Shown in pieces: positions 52,885 to 61,973 of a stretch of 64,000 nucleotides of DNA. This DNA is from Martinezella rhizogenes (GTDB lineage Bacteria; Pseudomonadota; Alphaproteobacteria; Rhizobiales; Rhizobiaceae), in contig JAAMEZ010000058.1 of assembly GCA_013322215.1 (NCBI GenBank), positions 1-64,000 of the forward strand. The letters are read 5' to 3'. Every line of letters starts with the position of its first letter. Positions within the stretch are counted from its first letter, which is position 1. The notes under the pieces are model-generated. The model saw only the letters and a program-made list of their open reading frames with translations, was not told the origin of the DNA and ran no database searches. A program made the position numbers and the translations under genes.

Positions 52885-53043
52885 ATGCCCGACAAGATCA
52901 CCCTTATTAACTTTGTTTGGATGGCCATGATTTCGGGAATGCTTGCAGCAACCGTTGCGCTTTACGATCAGAAACCCGACCAGTCGAAGATCTATGGTCC
53001 CTTTGCTTCGGCTCGTCCCTTCGTTGCCTCCAGCCAATACTAA
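52885..53043 (+). CDS. Small one-segment membrane protein of unknown function
   Basis: Start at 52885 with AAGGA before it. The 52-residue product has one hydrophobic segment (TLINFVWMAMISGMLAATVAL) and a short polar tail. No domain recognised. Confidence 0.6.
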   Translation: MPDKITLINFVWMAMISGMLAATVALYDQKPDQSKIYGPFASARPFVASSQY

Positions 53044-53082
53044 GGGATCTGAACGCTAGTCCCACCAAAGGAGGGAGCGATC

Positions 53083-53217
53083 ATGTTCACAATTTTGACG
53101 CTGCTTACAGTTTTCATCAGCATCATGTTTGTCGTGTCAGTCGCATCCACCATTTCGGCGCTCCATCGCGAAAGCGAAGAGAGCAAGAGACTGCATAAGC
53201 GTCACAAGACGCTCTGA
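53083..53217 (+). CDS. 44-residue membrane protein with a very strong Shine-Dalgarno sequence
   Basis: AAGGAGG lies eight bases before the ATG, among the best ribosome-binding sites in the window. The product has one membrane segment (TLLTVFISIMFVVSVAST) and a basic C-terminus (KRLHKRHKTL). Unknown function. It is followed directly by the twin hairpins at 53228-53303, which may be its 3' untranslated region or a small RNA. Confidence 0.65.
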   Translation: MFTILTLLTVFISIMFVVSVASTISALHRESEESKRLHKRHKTL

Positions 53218-53227
53218 TCTCCGCGTA

Positions 53228-53303
53228 CCGAGCATCCTCTCCCCGCCAGATGCTCGGATGGACCATGAACCGGACGCTCTCCCCGCCAGCGTCCGGTTTT
53301 TTA
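53228..53303 (+). ncRNA. Twin hairpins with identical loops; 3' terminator or small RNA
   Basis: Hairpin 1 is CCGAGCATC/GATGCTCGG (53228-53257); hairpin 2 is AACCGGACGCT/AGCGTCCGGTT (53268-53298), followed by a T-run, a good terminator. Both display the same 13-mer CTCTCCCCGCCAG (53237-53249 and 53277-53289) although their stems differ. A C/U-rich loop repeated in tandem is the design of CcsR/alpha-r14-type small RNAs, which carry CCUCCUCCC loops. Confidence 0.6.
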
Positions 53304-53432
53304 TTGCCATTACAATATAAATCTTCTCCCCCACACCCTTGTCGTCTCGACGCAAAAGCATGATTTTGCAAGAGGAAGCGCGCCAGCCGCTTCAATCATG
53401 CTATGGTGATCGCGGTTCATCGAGGGATCGAG

Positions 53433-54323
53433 ATGCGCATTGTCCTGACAGGCAGCTCCGGGCGACTTGGCCGGGCGATCTTTAATGCGCTTGCGCCAGG
53501 CCACACGGTGATAGGCATCGATCGCTCGCCGTTTTCGACGACGCACCTCGTCGGAGATTTTACCGATGCGACGTTGCTGCGCCAAGCGCTGACGGATGCG
53601 GATGCGGTCATCCATTGCGCGGCGCTGCATGCGCCTCATGTCGGCACGGTTTCCGACGATGAATTTCGCCGCATCAATGTGGATGGAACACGGCAACTGG
53701 CTGAGGCAGCGCTGGCTGCCGGCGTGAAGCGACTGATATTTACCAGCACCACGGCGCTTTATGGTCGCGCCGTCGTCTCCGGTCATTGCACATGGATCGA
53801 TGAAGACACCGTGCCGCAACCGAAAAGCATCTATCACCGTACGAAACTGGAAGCCGAACAGATCCTTAAGGGCATGGCCGACTCGAATCTGCAGATCCGC
53901 GTTTTACGCATGTCTCGAAGCTTTCCGGAGTCGACCAATGTGGTGGCCATCTATCGTCTGCATCGCGGCGTTGATATCCGTGATGTCGCGGATGCCCATG
54001 TGGCGGCACTCACGAACGGCGGCAAAGATTTTCAACGACATATCGTTTCCGCCAGCACACTGTTCAAACCGGAAGATTGCGAGGCGCTCGCGGTCGACGC
54101 CACCTCCGTCATCCGGTTACGCGCGCCCGGCCTTGCCGCGAAATTCGCCCAGCAAAACTGGCCTCTGCCTGACAGAATCGATCGTGTTTACGCATCGAAA
54201 TCCGCGGGTGCGGTCCTCGGCTGGCATTTCCGCTTCGGTTATGACGAGGTTTTCGCGCAGCTGGATCGGGAGAGCCTGGAGGTTCTGCCACCCTTTTCGC
54301 AAGACAGCAGACGCCCGGAATAG
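53433..54323 (+). CDS. NAD-dependent epimerase/dehydratase (extended SDR)
   Basis: Start at 53433 (MRIVLTGSSGRLGRAI) with GAGGGA upstream; the frame start at 53403 is less likely. The 296-residue product has the Rossmann TGSSGRLG motif, STTALYG, and the YHRTK catalytic YxxxK (about residue 131). It is slightly shorter than usual extended SDRs. Substrate unknown. Confidence 0.87.
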   Translation: MRIVLTGSSGRLGRAIFNALAPGHTVIGIDRSPFSTTHLVGDFTDATLLRQALTDADAVIHCAALHAPHVGTVSDDEFRRINVDGTRQLAEAALAAGVKRLIFTSTTALYGRAVVSGHCTWIDEDTVPQPKSIYHRTKLEAEQILKGMADSNLQIRVLRMSRSFPESTNVVAIYRLHRGVDIRDVADAHVAALTNGGKDFQRHIVSASTLFKPEDCEALAVDATSVIRLRAPGLAAKFAQQNWPLPDRIDRVYASKSAGAVLGWHFRFGYDEVFAQLDRESLEVLPPFSQDSRRPE

Positions 54324-54374
54324 AAGGTCCTACAAGCGTCCTTTGGCAGCTCCGGCTCGCCCACTGCACAAAAA

Positions 54375-54410
54375 CAATCGCATGAGCCTGTCGCCAAGCT
54401 CATGCGATTG
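54375..54410 (-). terminator. gyrA terminator
   Basis: CAATCGCATGAGC and its complement form a perfect 13-bp stem with a 10-nt loop. Read on the minus strand it is followed at once by TTTTTG. It lies 67 nt beyond the gyrA stop. Confidence 0.85.
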
Positions 54411-54476
54411 AAAGCATTGATTTTTTACTCAGCTCGGCGGGCAACCCCGGCTTTTCCGATCGGAGGCAGCGAAATC

Positions 54477-57272
54477 CTATTCTTCGCTGCCGCCCTCGAC
54501 ATCGCCGCCGGCATCCCCTGCCTCATCGGCAACAGTCTCATCGTCGACTGCCGCATCCTCATCGCCTTCCGGCTCGCTGATACGCTCGACGGATACGACC
54601 TTCTCGTCCTTCGCGGTTGAGAAGATGGTGACGCCCTTTGTGGCGCGGCTGGCGACGCGGATGCCGCCGACGGGGACGCGGATCAGCTGACCGCCATCCG
54701 ACACGAGCATGATCTGATCGCCGTCCTCGACCGGGAAGGCGGCAACAAGCTCGCCGATCTCGCCCGTCTTCGACGTGTCGGTAGCGCGGATACCCTTGCC
54801 GCCACGGCCGGAGATGCGGAAATCGTAAGAAGACGAACGCTTGCCGAAGCCCTTTTCCGAAACCGTCAGGATAAACTGCTCGAGCGCCTTGAGTTCTTCG
54901 TAACGCTCATCGCCCAGCTGTCCCTCGTCGGTGACTTCCTCACCGACCAGCGCGATTTCCTCGTCCTCGCCCGTCGCCGAACGACGCTCGCTGACGGAGC
55001 GCTTGAGGTAGGCTGCACGCTCCCATGGCTCGGCATCCACATGCCGGACGATCGTCATCGAGATGATGCGATCGCCGGATGCAAGGGTGATACCGCGAAC
55101 ACCGATCGAATTGCGGCCGGCGAAAACGCGCACATCCGATACCGAGAAGCGAATGCACTGGCCAAGCGCCGTCGTCATCAACACGTCGTCATGCTCGGTA
55201 CAGGTCTCGACGGAGAGGATTTCATCGCCCTCCTCCTCGAGCTTCATGGCGATCTTGCCATTGCGGTTGACCTGGACGAAATCCGACAGCTTGTTGCGGC
55301 GCACGGTGCCGCGCGTCGTCGTGAACATCACGTCGAGATTGTCCCAGCTATCCTCATCCTCGGGCAGAGGCATGATCGTGGTGATGCGCTCGCCAGGCTC
55401 CAGCGGCAGCATGTTGATCAGTGCCTTGCCGCGCGACGTCGGTGTGCCGATCGGCAGACGCCAGACCTTTTCCTTATAGACGATACCGCGAGACGAGAAG
55501 AACAGGACCGGCGTATGTGTATTGAGAACGAATAGCCGGGTAACAAAATCTTCGTCACGGGTGGTCATGCCGGAGCGGCCCTTGCCGCCGCGGCGCTGCG
55601 CACGATAAGTGGTCAGCGGCACGCGCTTGATGTAACCGAGATGGGAAACGGTGACGACCATGTCCTCGCGGGCGATCAGATCCTCGTCGTCCATCTCGAG
55701 ACCGCCATCGACGATCTCTGTGCGGCGCGGCGTTCCGAATTCGTCGCGAACCGCAGCAAGCTCTTGTTTTACAATGGCTTGGATGCGCGCGCGCGAAGAC
55801 AGGATATCAAGGTAGTCCTTGATCTCTGCGCCAATCTGGTTGAGTTCCTCGTCGATTTCATCGCGACCGAGAGCGGTCAGGCGTGCCAGACGCAGTTCGA
55901 GAATGGCGCGGGCCTGCTCTTCCGAGAGGTTGTAGGTACCGTCCTCATTGATGCGGTGGCGCGGGTCGTCGATTAGCCGGATAAGAGATTCGACGTCTAC
56001 TGCATTCCAGCGACGCGTCATCAGCTCTTCGCGGGCCGATTGCGGATCCGGCGCCTGGCGGATGACACGGATGACTTCATCGATATTGGCGACCGCAATC
56101 GCCAAGCCGACCAAGACATGGGCGCGATCACGAGCCTTGCGCAGGAGGTACTTCGTGCGGCGGCTGATGACCTCCTCGCGGAAAGCCACGAAAGCGCGCA
56201 GCATGTCCATCAGGTTCATCAGCTCGGGCTTGCCGCCGTTCAGCGCCACCATGTTGCAGCCGAAGGAGGTCTGCAGCGGCGTATAGCGATAGAGCTGGTT
56301 CAGGATGACATCGGCATTGGCGTCGCGCTTCAGCTCGACGACGACGCGATAGCCCTGACGGTCGGACTCGTCGCGCAGGTCGGAGATGCCTTCGATGCGC
56401 TTCTCGCGCACGAGTTCGGCCATCTTCTCGATCATCGACGCCTTGTTCACCTGATAGGGAACCTCGGTGATGATGATCTGCTCGCGATCGCCGCGCATCG
56501 GCTCAATGGTCGCAACACCGCGCATGACAACGGAGCCGCGTCCCGTCTCATAGGCGGAACGGATGCCGGCACGGCCGAGGATCTTCGCACCCGTCGGGAA
56601 GTCCGGGCCGGGGATGATCTGCATCATCTCAGGCAATTCGATCGCCGGATTGTCGATGAGCGCAATACAGCCGTTGATCACTTCAGAGAGGTTATGCGGC
56701 GGAATATTCGTCGCCATGCCGACGGCAATGCCGCCGGAACCGTTGACGAGCAGGTTCGGGAAGCGCGCCGGCAGAACCTTCGGCTCTTCCGTGGTCGCAT
56801 CGTAGTTTTCCTGGAAGTCGACCGTTTCCTTGTCGATATCCTCGAGAAGCTCGTGGGCAACCTTCGTCAGGCGCGATTCCGTATAACGCATCGCCGCCGG
56901 CGGATCGCCGTCGATCGAGCCGAAATTGCCCTGCCCGTCGATGAGCGGCACACGCATCGACCAATCCTGCGCCATGCGGACCAAGGCGTCATAGATCGAG
57001 GCGTCGCCGTGCGGGTGGTAGCTACCCATGACGTCGGCGACGGGGCGGGCCGACTTCACATATTTACGGTTCCAGTGATAGCCGCTCTGATGCGCCGCAT
57101 AGAGGATGCGCCGATGAACAGGCTTCAGACCATCGCGAACGTCGGGAAGCGCGCGGCTGACGATCACGCTCATGGCGTAATCGAGATACGACCGCTGCAT
57201 TTCCTCCATGATGGAAATCGGCTCGATGCCTGGCGGGAGCTTCCCGCCGCCGGGTGGTGTTTGCTCAGTCAA
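54477..57272 (-). CDS. gyrA: DNA gyrase subunit A
   Basis: The 931-residue product has the breakage-reunion domain with the catalytic Tyr in AAMRYTE and a C-terminal wrapping domain with the GyrA box-type repeats (QRRGGKGRSG). A long acidic tail (rich in Glu and Asp, about the last 40 residues) follows. In the quinolone-resistance region the sequence reads HPHGDASIYDALVRMAQ: the position of E. coli Ser83 is Ala and Asp87 is kept, as in several alpha-proteobacteria with low natural quinolone susceptibility. Confidence 0.97.
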   Translation of the reverse strand: MTEQTPPGGGKLPPGIEPISIMEEMQRSYLDYAMSVIVSRALPDVRDGLKPVHRRILYAAHQSGYHWNRKYVKSARPVADVMGSYHPHGDASIYDALVRMAQDWSMRVPLIDGQGNFGSIDGDPPAAMRYTESRLTKVAHELLEDIDKETVDFQENYDATTEEPKVLPARFPNLLVNGSGGIAVGMATNIPPHNLSEVINGCIALIDNPAIELPEMMQIIPGPDFPTGAKILGRAGIRSAYETGRGSVVMRGVATIEPMRGDREQIIITEVPYQVNKASMIEKMAELVREKRIEGISDLRDESDRQGYRVVVELKRDANADVILNQLYRYTPLQTSFGCNMVALNGGKPELMNLMDMLRAFVAFREEVISRRTKYLLRKARDRAHVLVGLAIAVANIDEVIRVIRQAPDPQSAREELMTRRWNAVDVESLIRLIDDPRHRINEDGTYNLSEEQARAILELRLARLTALGRDEIDEELNQIGAEIKDYLDILSSRARIQAIVKQELAAVRDEFGTPRRTEIVDGGLEMDDEDLIAREDMVVTVSHLGYIKRVPLTTYRAQRRGGKGRSGMTTRDEDFVTRLFVLNTHTPVLFFSSRGIVYKEKVWRLPIGTPTSRGKALINMLPLEPGERITTIMPLPEDEDSWDNLDVMFTTTRGTVRRNKLSDFVQVNRNGKIAMKLEEEGDEILSVETCTEHDDVLMTTALGQCIRFSVSDVRVFAGRNSIGVRGITLASGDRIISMTIVRHVDAEPWERAAYLKRSVSERRSATGEDEEIALVGEEVTDEGQLGDERYEELKALEQFILTVSEKGFGKRSSSYDFRISGRGGKGIRATDTSKTGEIGELVAAFPVEDGDQIMLVSDGGQLIRVPVGGIRVASRATKGVTIFSTAKDEKVVSVERISEPEGDEDAAVDDETVADEAGDAGGDVEGGSEE

Positions 57273-57497
57273 AACAGATCACGATCTCTTTTAGAATCAC
57301 TGCGAAATTTATAGCCGAAAGGCCTGGCGAGCGCCAATTTAGGCCGGTGTTTTTGAACAGACTTTTGCCTCTTTAAGCCATGAAATCGAACATTTCCGTG
57401 GCGTAACCCGGCAATAGCGGCACATGACCCTTTGCGAAAGCCGATTCCTCGCATAACAATGCTCGATAACAGCGATAGAACAAGCTTCGGGGACCAT

Positions 57498-58130
57498 ATG
57501 GCGAGCGCGGATACGCTGATCAATGCCTTCACGACGCTGCTTGTGACTGTCGATCCGCCAGGGCTCGCGCCGCTTTTCATCGGACTTACGGCGGGTATGA
57601 ATCGGGCGGAGCGCAAGCAGGTCGCGCTGCGCGGATCACTGATCGCCTTCTTCATTCTGGCAGCCTTTGCGCTATTCGGAGCAAGCGTGCTTGGCGTGCT
57701 CGGCATCTCCATTGGCGCCTTCCGCATCGCCGGCGGCCTGCTCCTCTTCTGGATCGCTTTCGAGATGGTGTTCGAGCGGCGACAGGACCGAAAAGAGAAG
57801 ACGACGGAAGTCGCCATCACGAAGGATCATATTCGCAATATCGCGGTCTTTCCCCTCGCTTTGCCGCTGATCGCCGGCCCCGGCGCGATCTCGGCCACGA
57901 TCCTCTTGGCAGGATCGCTGCAGACGACACTCGACCGGGCGCAACTGATCGGCGTCATCGCCGCCAATCTCTGTCTGGTCTTTGCCGCGCTTGCGATTTC
58001 CGACAGGCTGGACCGCATGCTTGGCGCAACGGGCCGCGCCATCCTGACCCGCCTGCTCGGAGTTATCCTGGCGGCACTTGCCGCGCAATTTGTCGTGGAC
58101 GGCGCAAAAGCGGCGCTCGCCCTTTCATGA
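57498..58130 (+). CDS. MarC family integral membrane protein
   Basis: The start at 57498 (MASADTLINAFTTLLVTVDPPGLAP) has GGGG upstream. The 210-residue product has six membrane segments and the MarC signatures VDPPGLAPLF near the N-terminus and FPLALPLIAGPGAI near residue 118. MarC/UPF0056 proteins have no agreed function. It shares a terminator with ssb. Confidence 0.88.
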   Translation: MASADTLINAFTTLLVTVDPPGLAPLFIGLTAGMNRAERKQVALRGSLIAFFILAAFALFGASVLGVLGISIGAFRIAGGLLLFWIAFEMVFERRQDRKEKTTEVAITKDHIRNIAVFPLALPLIAGPGAISATILLAGSLQTTLDRAQLIGVIAANLCLVFAALAISDRLDRMLGATGRAILTRLLGVILAALAAQFVVDGAKAALALS

Positions 58131-58131
58131 A

Positions 58132-58155
58132 AAAGCCCGCCAAGTGGCGGGCTTT
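58132..58155. terminator. Bidirectional terminator between marC-type gene and ssb
   Basis: AAAGCCCGCC pairs with GGCGGGCTTT over a 4-nt loop. A-rich and T-rich flanks on both sides allow it to end both convergent transcripts. It starts 2 nt after the marC stop. Confidence 0.85.
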
Positions 58156-58180
58156 CAAAAATCAAGCAGCTAGGCCGCTC

Positions 58181-58747
58181 TCAGAACGGGATGTCATCAT
58201 CCAGATCGCGCGAGAAATTCCCGCCGCCACCACCCTGGTTGCCACCCCCGCGGTTGCCGCCGCCACTGCGGGAAGAGCCCTGCGAAGAAGACTGGCCGTA
58301 GTCATCACCGCCATAATCGCCGCCGTAGCCGCCACCAAAATCACCGCCGCCGCGACCGCCGCGGCTTCCGCCTTCCATTGCACCACCGCCTTCGCCGCGA
58401 CCATCGAGCATGGTCAGGGTCGAATTGAAGCCCTGCAGAACGATTTCGGTCGAATACTTATCCTGGCCGTTCTGATCCTGCCACTTGCGGGTCTGCAGCG
58501 CGCCTTCGATATAAACCTTGGCGCCCTTCTTCAAATATTGCTCGGCGACCTTGCAGAGGCCTTCATTGAAAATGACGACGCGGTGCCACTCCGTCTTTTC
58601 CTTGCGTTCGCCGGAATTGCGGTCACGCCAGGTTTCTGAGGTCGCGATGTTGAGGTTGGCGATCGGGCGGCCGTCCTGCGTGCGGCGGATTTCGGGGTCC
58701 GCCCCGAGATTTCCAATCAGAATTACCTTGTTCACACTACCGGCCAT
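58181..58747 (-). CDS. ssb: Single-stranded DNA-binding protein
   Basis: Start at 58747 (MAGSVNKVILIGNLGADPEIR); the upstream frame ATG at 58771 is less likely. The 188-residue product has the OB-fold (about 1-115), a Gly-rich disordered linker with many Gly-Gly repeats and the C-terminal DDDIPF tip that binds partner proteins. It is divergent from uvrA with an SOS box between them. Confidence 0.96.
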   Translation of the reverse strand: MAGSVNKVILIGNLGADPEIRRTQDGRPIANLNIATSETWRDRNSGERKEKTEWHRVVIFNEGLCKVAEQYLKKGAKVYIEGALQTRKWQDQNGQDKYSTEIVLQGFNSTLTMLDGRGEGGGAMEGGSRGGRGGGDFGGGYGGDYGGDDYGQSSSQGSSRSGGGNRGGGNQGGGGGNFSRDLDDDIPF

Positions 58748-58882
58748 GATACCACCCTGCTTGCCGCCCATCGACGGCTTTGAAATTCTATCCAGGCACC
58801 TTAACCCATAGCGGGCGTCTGGTGCTATTTATGCGGCCTTTCCAGTTCCGTTCATCCACAAAGAAATCGCCGCGACAATTTT

Positions 58883-58897
58883 GTTCTTTCTTTGTTC
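58883..58897. promoter_or_regulatory. SOS (LexA) box, GTTC-N7-GTTC
   Basis: GTTC (58883-58886), seven bases, GTTC (58894-58897), a perfect match to the alpha-proteobacterial LexA-binding motif. It lies 122 nt before uvrA and 136 nt before ssb, so either or both may be damage-inducible. Confidence 0.85.
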
Positions 58898-59018
58898 TAA
58901 TTTATCCTTATGATCGTGTCAACGGAATCGAAAACCTGATCCTGCCCATCATTTCAGCCTCGACTCGCGGGCTGGCATCACTAAATAAAGGCAGACTCCA
59001 AGGGACCTGCATACGACG

Positions 59019-61940
59019 ATGAGCGAACTGAAGACTATTTCCATACGTGGTGCGCGCGAGCACAATCTCAAGGGCATCGATCTCGACCTGCCCCGCAACA
59101 AGCTGATCGTCATGACCGGCCTTTCGGGCTCCGGCAAGTCGTCGCTTGCCTTTGACACGATCTATGCCGAAGGACAGCGCCGCTATGTCGAAAGCCTTTC
59201 GGCTTATGCGCGCCAGTTCCTCGAAATGATGCAGAAGCCCGATGTCGATCAGATCGATGGTCTATCACCGGCAATCTCGATCGAGCAGAAGACGACATCG
59301 CGCAATCCGCGCTCGACGGTCGGCACGGTCACCGAAATCTACGACTATATGCGCCTGTTGTTTGCCCGCGTCGGCGTGCCCTATTCGCCCGTCACGGGCT
59401 TGCCGATCGAGAGCCAGACGGTCAGCCAGATGGTCGACCGCGTGCTCGCCTACGAGGAAGGCGCGAGGCTTTATATTCTGGCGCCGCTCGTGCGCGGTCG
59501 CAAGGGCGAGTACAAGAAGGAACTGGCGGAGCTCATGAAAAAGGGCTTCCAGCGTGTCAAGGTCGACGGCCAGTTCTATGAGATTGCCGATGTGCCGGCG
59601 CTGGACAAGAAATACAAGCACGACATCGATGTTGTGGTCGACCGCATTGTCGTCCGGCCCGACATGGCCGCACGTCTTGCGGACAGCTTCGAAACCTCGT
59701 TGCGGCTTGCAGACGGTCTTGCGGTCGCAGAATTCGCCGACAAACCGCTGCCGCCGGAAGAGACCGCCGCCGGCGGTTCGGCCAACAAGTCGCTGAACGA
59801 GACGCATGAGCGTGTGCTGTTCTCGGAGAAATTCGCCTGCCCGGTTTCCGGCTTCACCATTCCGGAAATCGAGCCGCGCCTGTTCTCCTTCAACAATCCC
59901 TTTGGTGCCTGCCCGTCCTGTGACGGCTTGGGCTCGCAGCAGAAGATCGATCCGGAGCTGATCGTGCCGGAGCCGGAACGCACGCTGCGCGACGGCGCCA
60001 TCGCGCCTTGGGCCAAGTCGACCTCGCCCTATTACAATCAGACGCTGGAAGCGCTCGGCAAGCATTACGGCTTCAAGCTCGGCAGCCGCTGGACCGAACT
60101 GTCCGACAAGGCCAAGGATGTCATCCTGAACGGCACGGAAGACAAGATCGAGTTCCATTATGCCGATGGTGCCCGCTCCTATACCACGCATAAGAACTTC
60201 GAAGGCATCGTGCCGAACCTCGAGCGCCGCTGGAAGGAAACGGATTCCGCCTGGGCGCGCGAAGAGATCGAGCGCTTCATGTCGGCAGCTCCCTGCCCGG
60301 CGTGCAACGGCTATCGCCTGAAGCCGGAAGCATTGGCGGTCAAGATCGACAAGCTGCACATCAGCCAGGTGGCGGAGATGTCGATCCGCGTCGCCCGCGA
60401 CTGGTTCGATGCGCTGCCCGGTACCTTTACTGACAAGCAGAATGAGATTGCCGTCCGCATCCTCAAGGAAATCCGCGATCGACTGCGCTTCCTCAACGAT
60501 GTCGGCCTCGAATATCTCAGCCTCTCGCGCAATTCAGGTACGCTGTCCGGCGGCGAGAGCCAGCGCATCCGGCTGGCATCGCAGATCGGCTCGGGCCTGA
60601 CGGGCGTTCTTTACGTTCTCGATGAACCATCCATCGGCCTGCATCAGCGCGACAATGCCCGGCTGCTGGAAACGCTGAAACATCTGCGCGATATCGGCAA
60701 CACGGTGATCGTCGTCGAGCACGACGAGGATGCGATCTTGACGGCCGATGACGTCGTCGATATCGGGCCGGCCGCCGGCGTGCATGGCGGCCAGGTGGTG
60801 GCGCATGGCACACCGCAGGACATCATGGCGAACCCGAAGTCACTGACCGGTAAATATCTCTCCGGCGAGCTCGGCGTTCCCGTTCCGGAGGAGCGCCGCA
60901 AGCCCAAGAAGGGTAAGGAAATCAAGGTTGTCGGCGCACGGGGCAACAACCTCAAGAATGTCACGGCTTCCATCCCGCTTGGCGTCTTCACGGCAGTTAC
61001 CGGTGTATCCGGCGGCGGCAAATCCACCTTCCTGATCGAGACGCTGTATAAGTCGGCCGCGCGGCGCGTCATGGGTGCGCGCGAAATTCCCGCCGATCAC
61101 GACCGCATCGACGGCTTCGAGCATATCGACAAGGTCATCGACATCGATCAGTCGCCGATCGGCCGCACGCCGCGTTCGAACCCGGCGACCTATACCGGCG
61201 CCTTCACACCGATCCGCGACTGGTTTGCCGGCCTGCCGGAAGCCAAGGCACGCGGCTATCAACCCGGCCGCTTCTCCTTCAACGTCAAGGGTGGCCGTTG
61301 CGAAGCGTGCCAGGGCGATGGCGTCATCAAGATCGAAATGCACTTCCTGCCCGACGTCTACGTCACCTGCGACGTCTGCCATGGCAAGCGCTATAACCGC
61401 GAGACCCTCGATGTCACCTTCAAGACCAAGTCGATCGCCGACGTGCTCGACATGACGGTCGAGGAAGGCGTCGATTTCTTCGCAGCCGTACCCGCCGTGC
61501 GCGACAAGCTGCAGAGTCTCAAGGATGTCGGCCTCGGCTATATCAAGGTGGGACAGCAGGCCAATACGCTTTCGGGTGGCGAGGCGCAGCGCGTCAAGCT
61601 AGCCAAGGAACTGTCGAAGCGATCGACGGGCCGCACGCTCTACATTCTCGACGAACCCACAACCGGATTGCACTTCCACGATGTCGCCAAGCTTCTGGAA
61701 ATGCTGCACGAGTTGGTCAACCAGGGCAATTCGGTCGTGGTCATCGAGCACAATCTCGAAGTCATCAAGACGGCCGACTGGATCCTCGATTTCGGTCCCG
61801 AAGGCGGCGATGGCGGCGGCGAGATCGTTGCCGTCGGAACACCGGAGGCGATCGTCAAGGAGAAGCGCTCCTATACCGGGCAATTCCTGAAGGAGCTGCT
61901 GGAGCGGCGGCCGATGAAGAAGGTTGCGGCAGCGGAGTGA
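59019..61940 (+). CDS. uvrA: Excinuclease ABC subunit A
   Basis: The 973-residue product has two ABC ATPase halves: Walker A GLSGSGKSSLAFDT near the start and GVSGGGKSTFLIET near residue 665, with signature regions SGGESQRIRLA and SGGEAQRVKLA. Zinc modules are near 273-305 and 758-790 (CEACQGDG, CDVCHG). The first zinc module reads CPVSG...CPSCDG, so one Cys is Ser, as in some alpha-proteobacteria. It recognises DNA lesions in nucleotide excision repair, with the SOS box upstream. Confidence 0.97.
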   Translation: MSELKTISIRGAREHNLKGIDLDLPRNKLIVMTGLSGSGKSSLAFDTIYAEGQRRYVESLSAYARQFLEMMQKPDVDQIDGLSPAISIEQKTTSRNPRSTVGTVTEIYDYMRLLFARVGVPYSPVTGLPIESQTVSQMVDRVLAYEEGARLYILAPLVRGRKGEYKKELAELMKKGFQRVKVDGQFYEIADVPALDKKYKHDIDVVVDRIVVRPDMAARLADSFETSLRLADGLAVAEFADKPLPPEETAAGGSANKSLNETHERVLFSEKFACPVSGFTIPEIEPRLFSFNNPFGACPSCDGLGSQQKIDPELIVPEPERTLRDGAIAPWAKSTSPYYNQTLEALGKHYGFKLGSRWTELSDKAKDVILNGTEDKIEFHYADGARSYTTHKNFEGIVPNLERRWKETDSAWAREEIERFMSAAPCPACNGYRLKPEALAVKIDKLHISQVAEMSIRVARDWFDALPGTFTDKQNEIAVRILKEIRDRLRFLNDVGLEYLSLSRNSGTLSGGESQRIRLASQIGSGLTGVLYVLDEPSIGLHQRDNARLLETLKHLRDIGNTVIVVEHDEDAILTADDVVDIGPAAGVHGGQVVAHGTPQDIMANPKSLTGKYLSGELGVPVPEERRKPKKGKEIKVVGARGNNLKNVTASIPLGVFTAVTGVSGGGKSTFLIETLYKSAARRVMGAREIPADHDRIDGFEHIDKVIDIDQSPIGRTPRSNPATYTGAFTPIRDWFAGLPEAKARGYQPGRFSFNVKGGRCEACQGDGVIKIEMHFLPDVYVTCDVCHGKRYNRETLDVTFKTKSIADVLDMTVEEGVDFFAAVPAVRDKLQSLKDVGLGYIKVGQQANTLSGGEAQRVKLAKELSKRSTGRTLYILDEPTTGLHFHDVAKLLEMLHELVNQGNSVVVIEHNLEVIKTADWILDFGPEGGDGGGEIVAVGTPEAIVKEKRSYTGQFLKELLERRPMKKVAAAE

Positions 61941-61973
61941 GGTTCACGCGGACGAACGTCCAAGGAGGAGAGA

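Noticed and set aside
56040..57314. 424-codon plus-strand frame
   Set aside because: Antisense shadow of gyrA.
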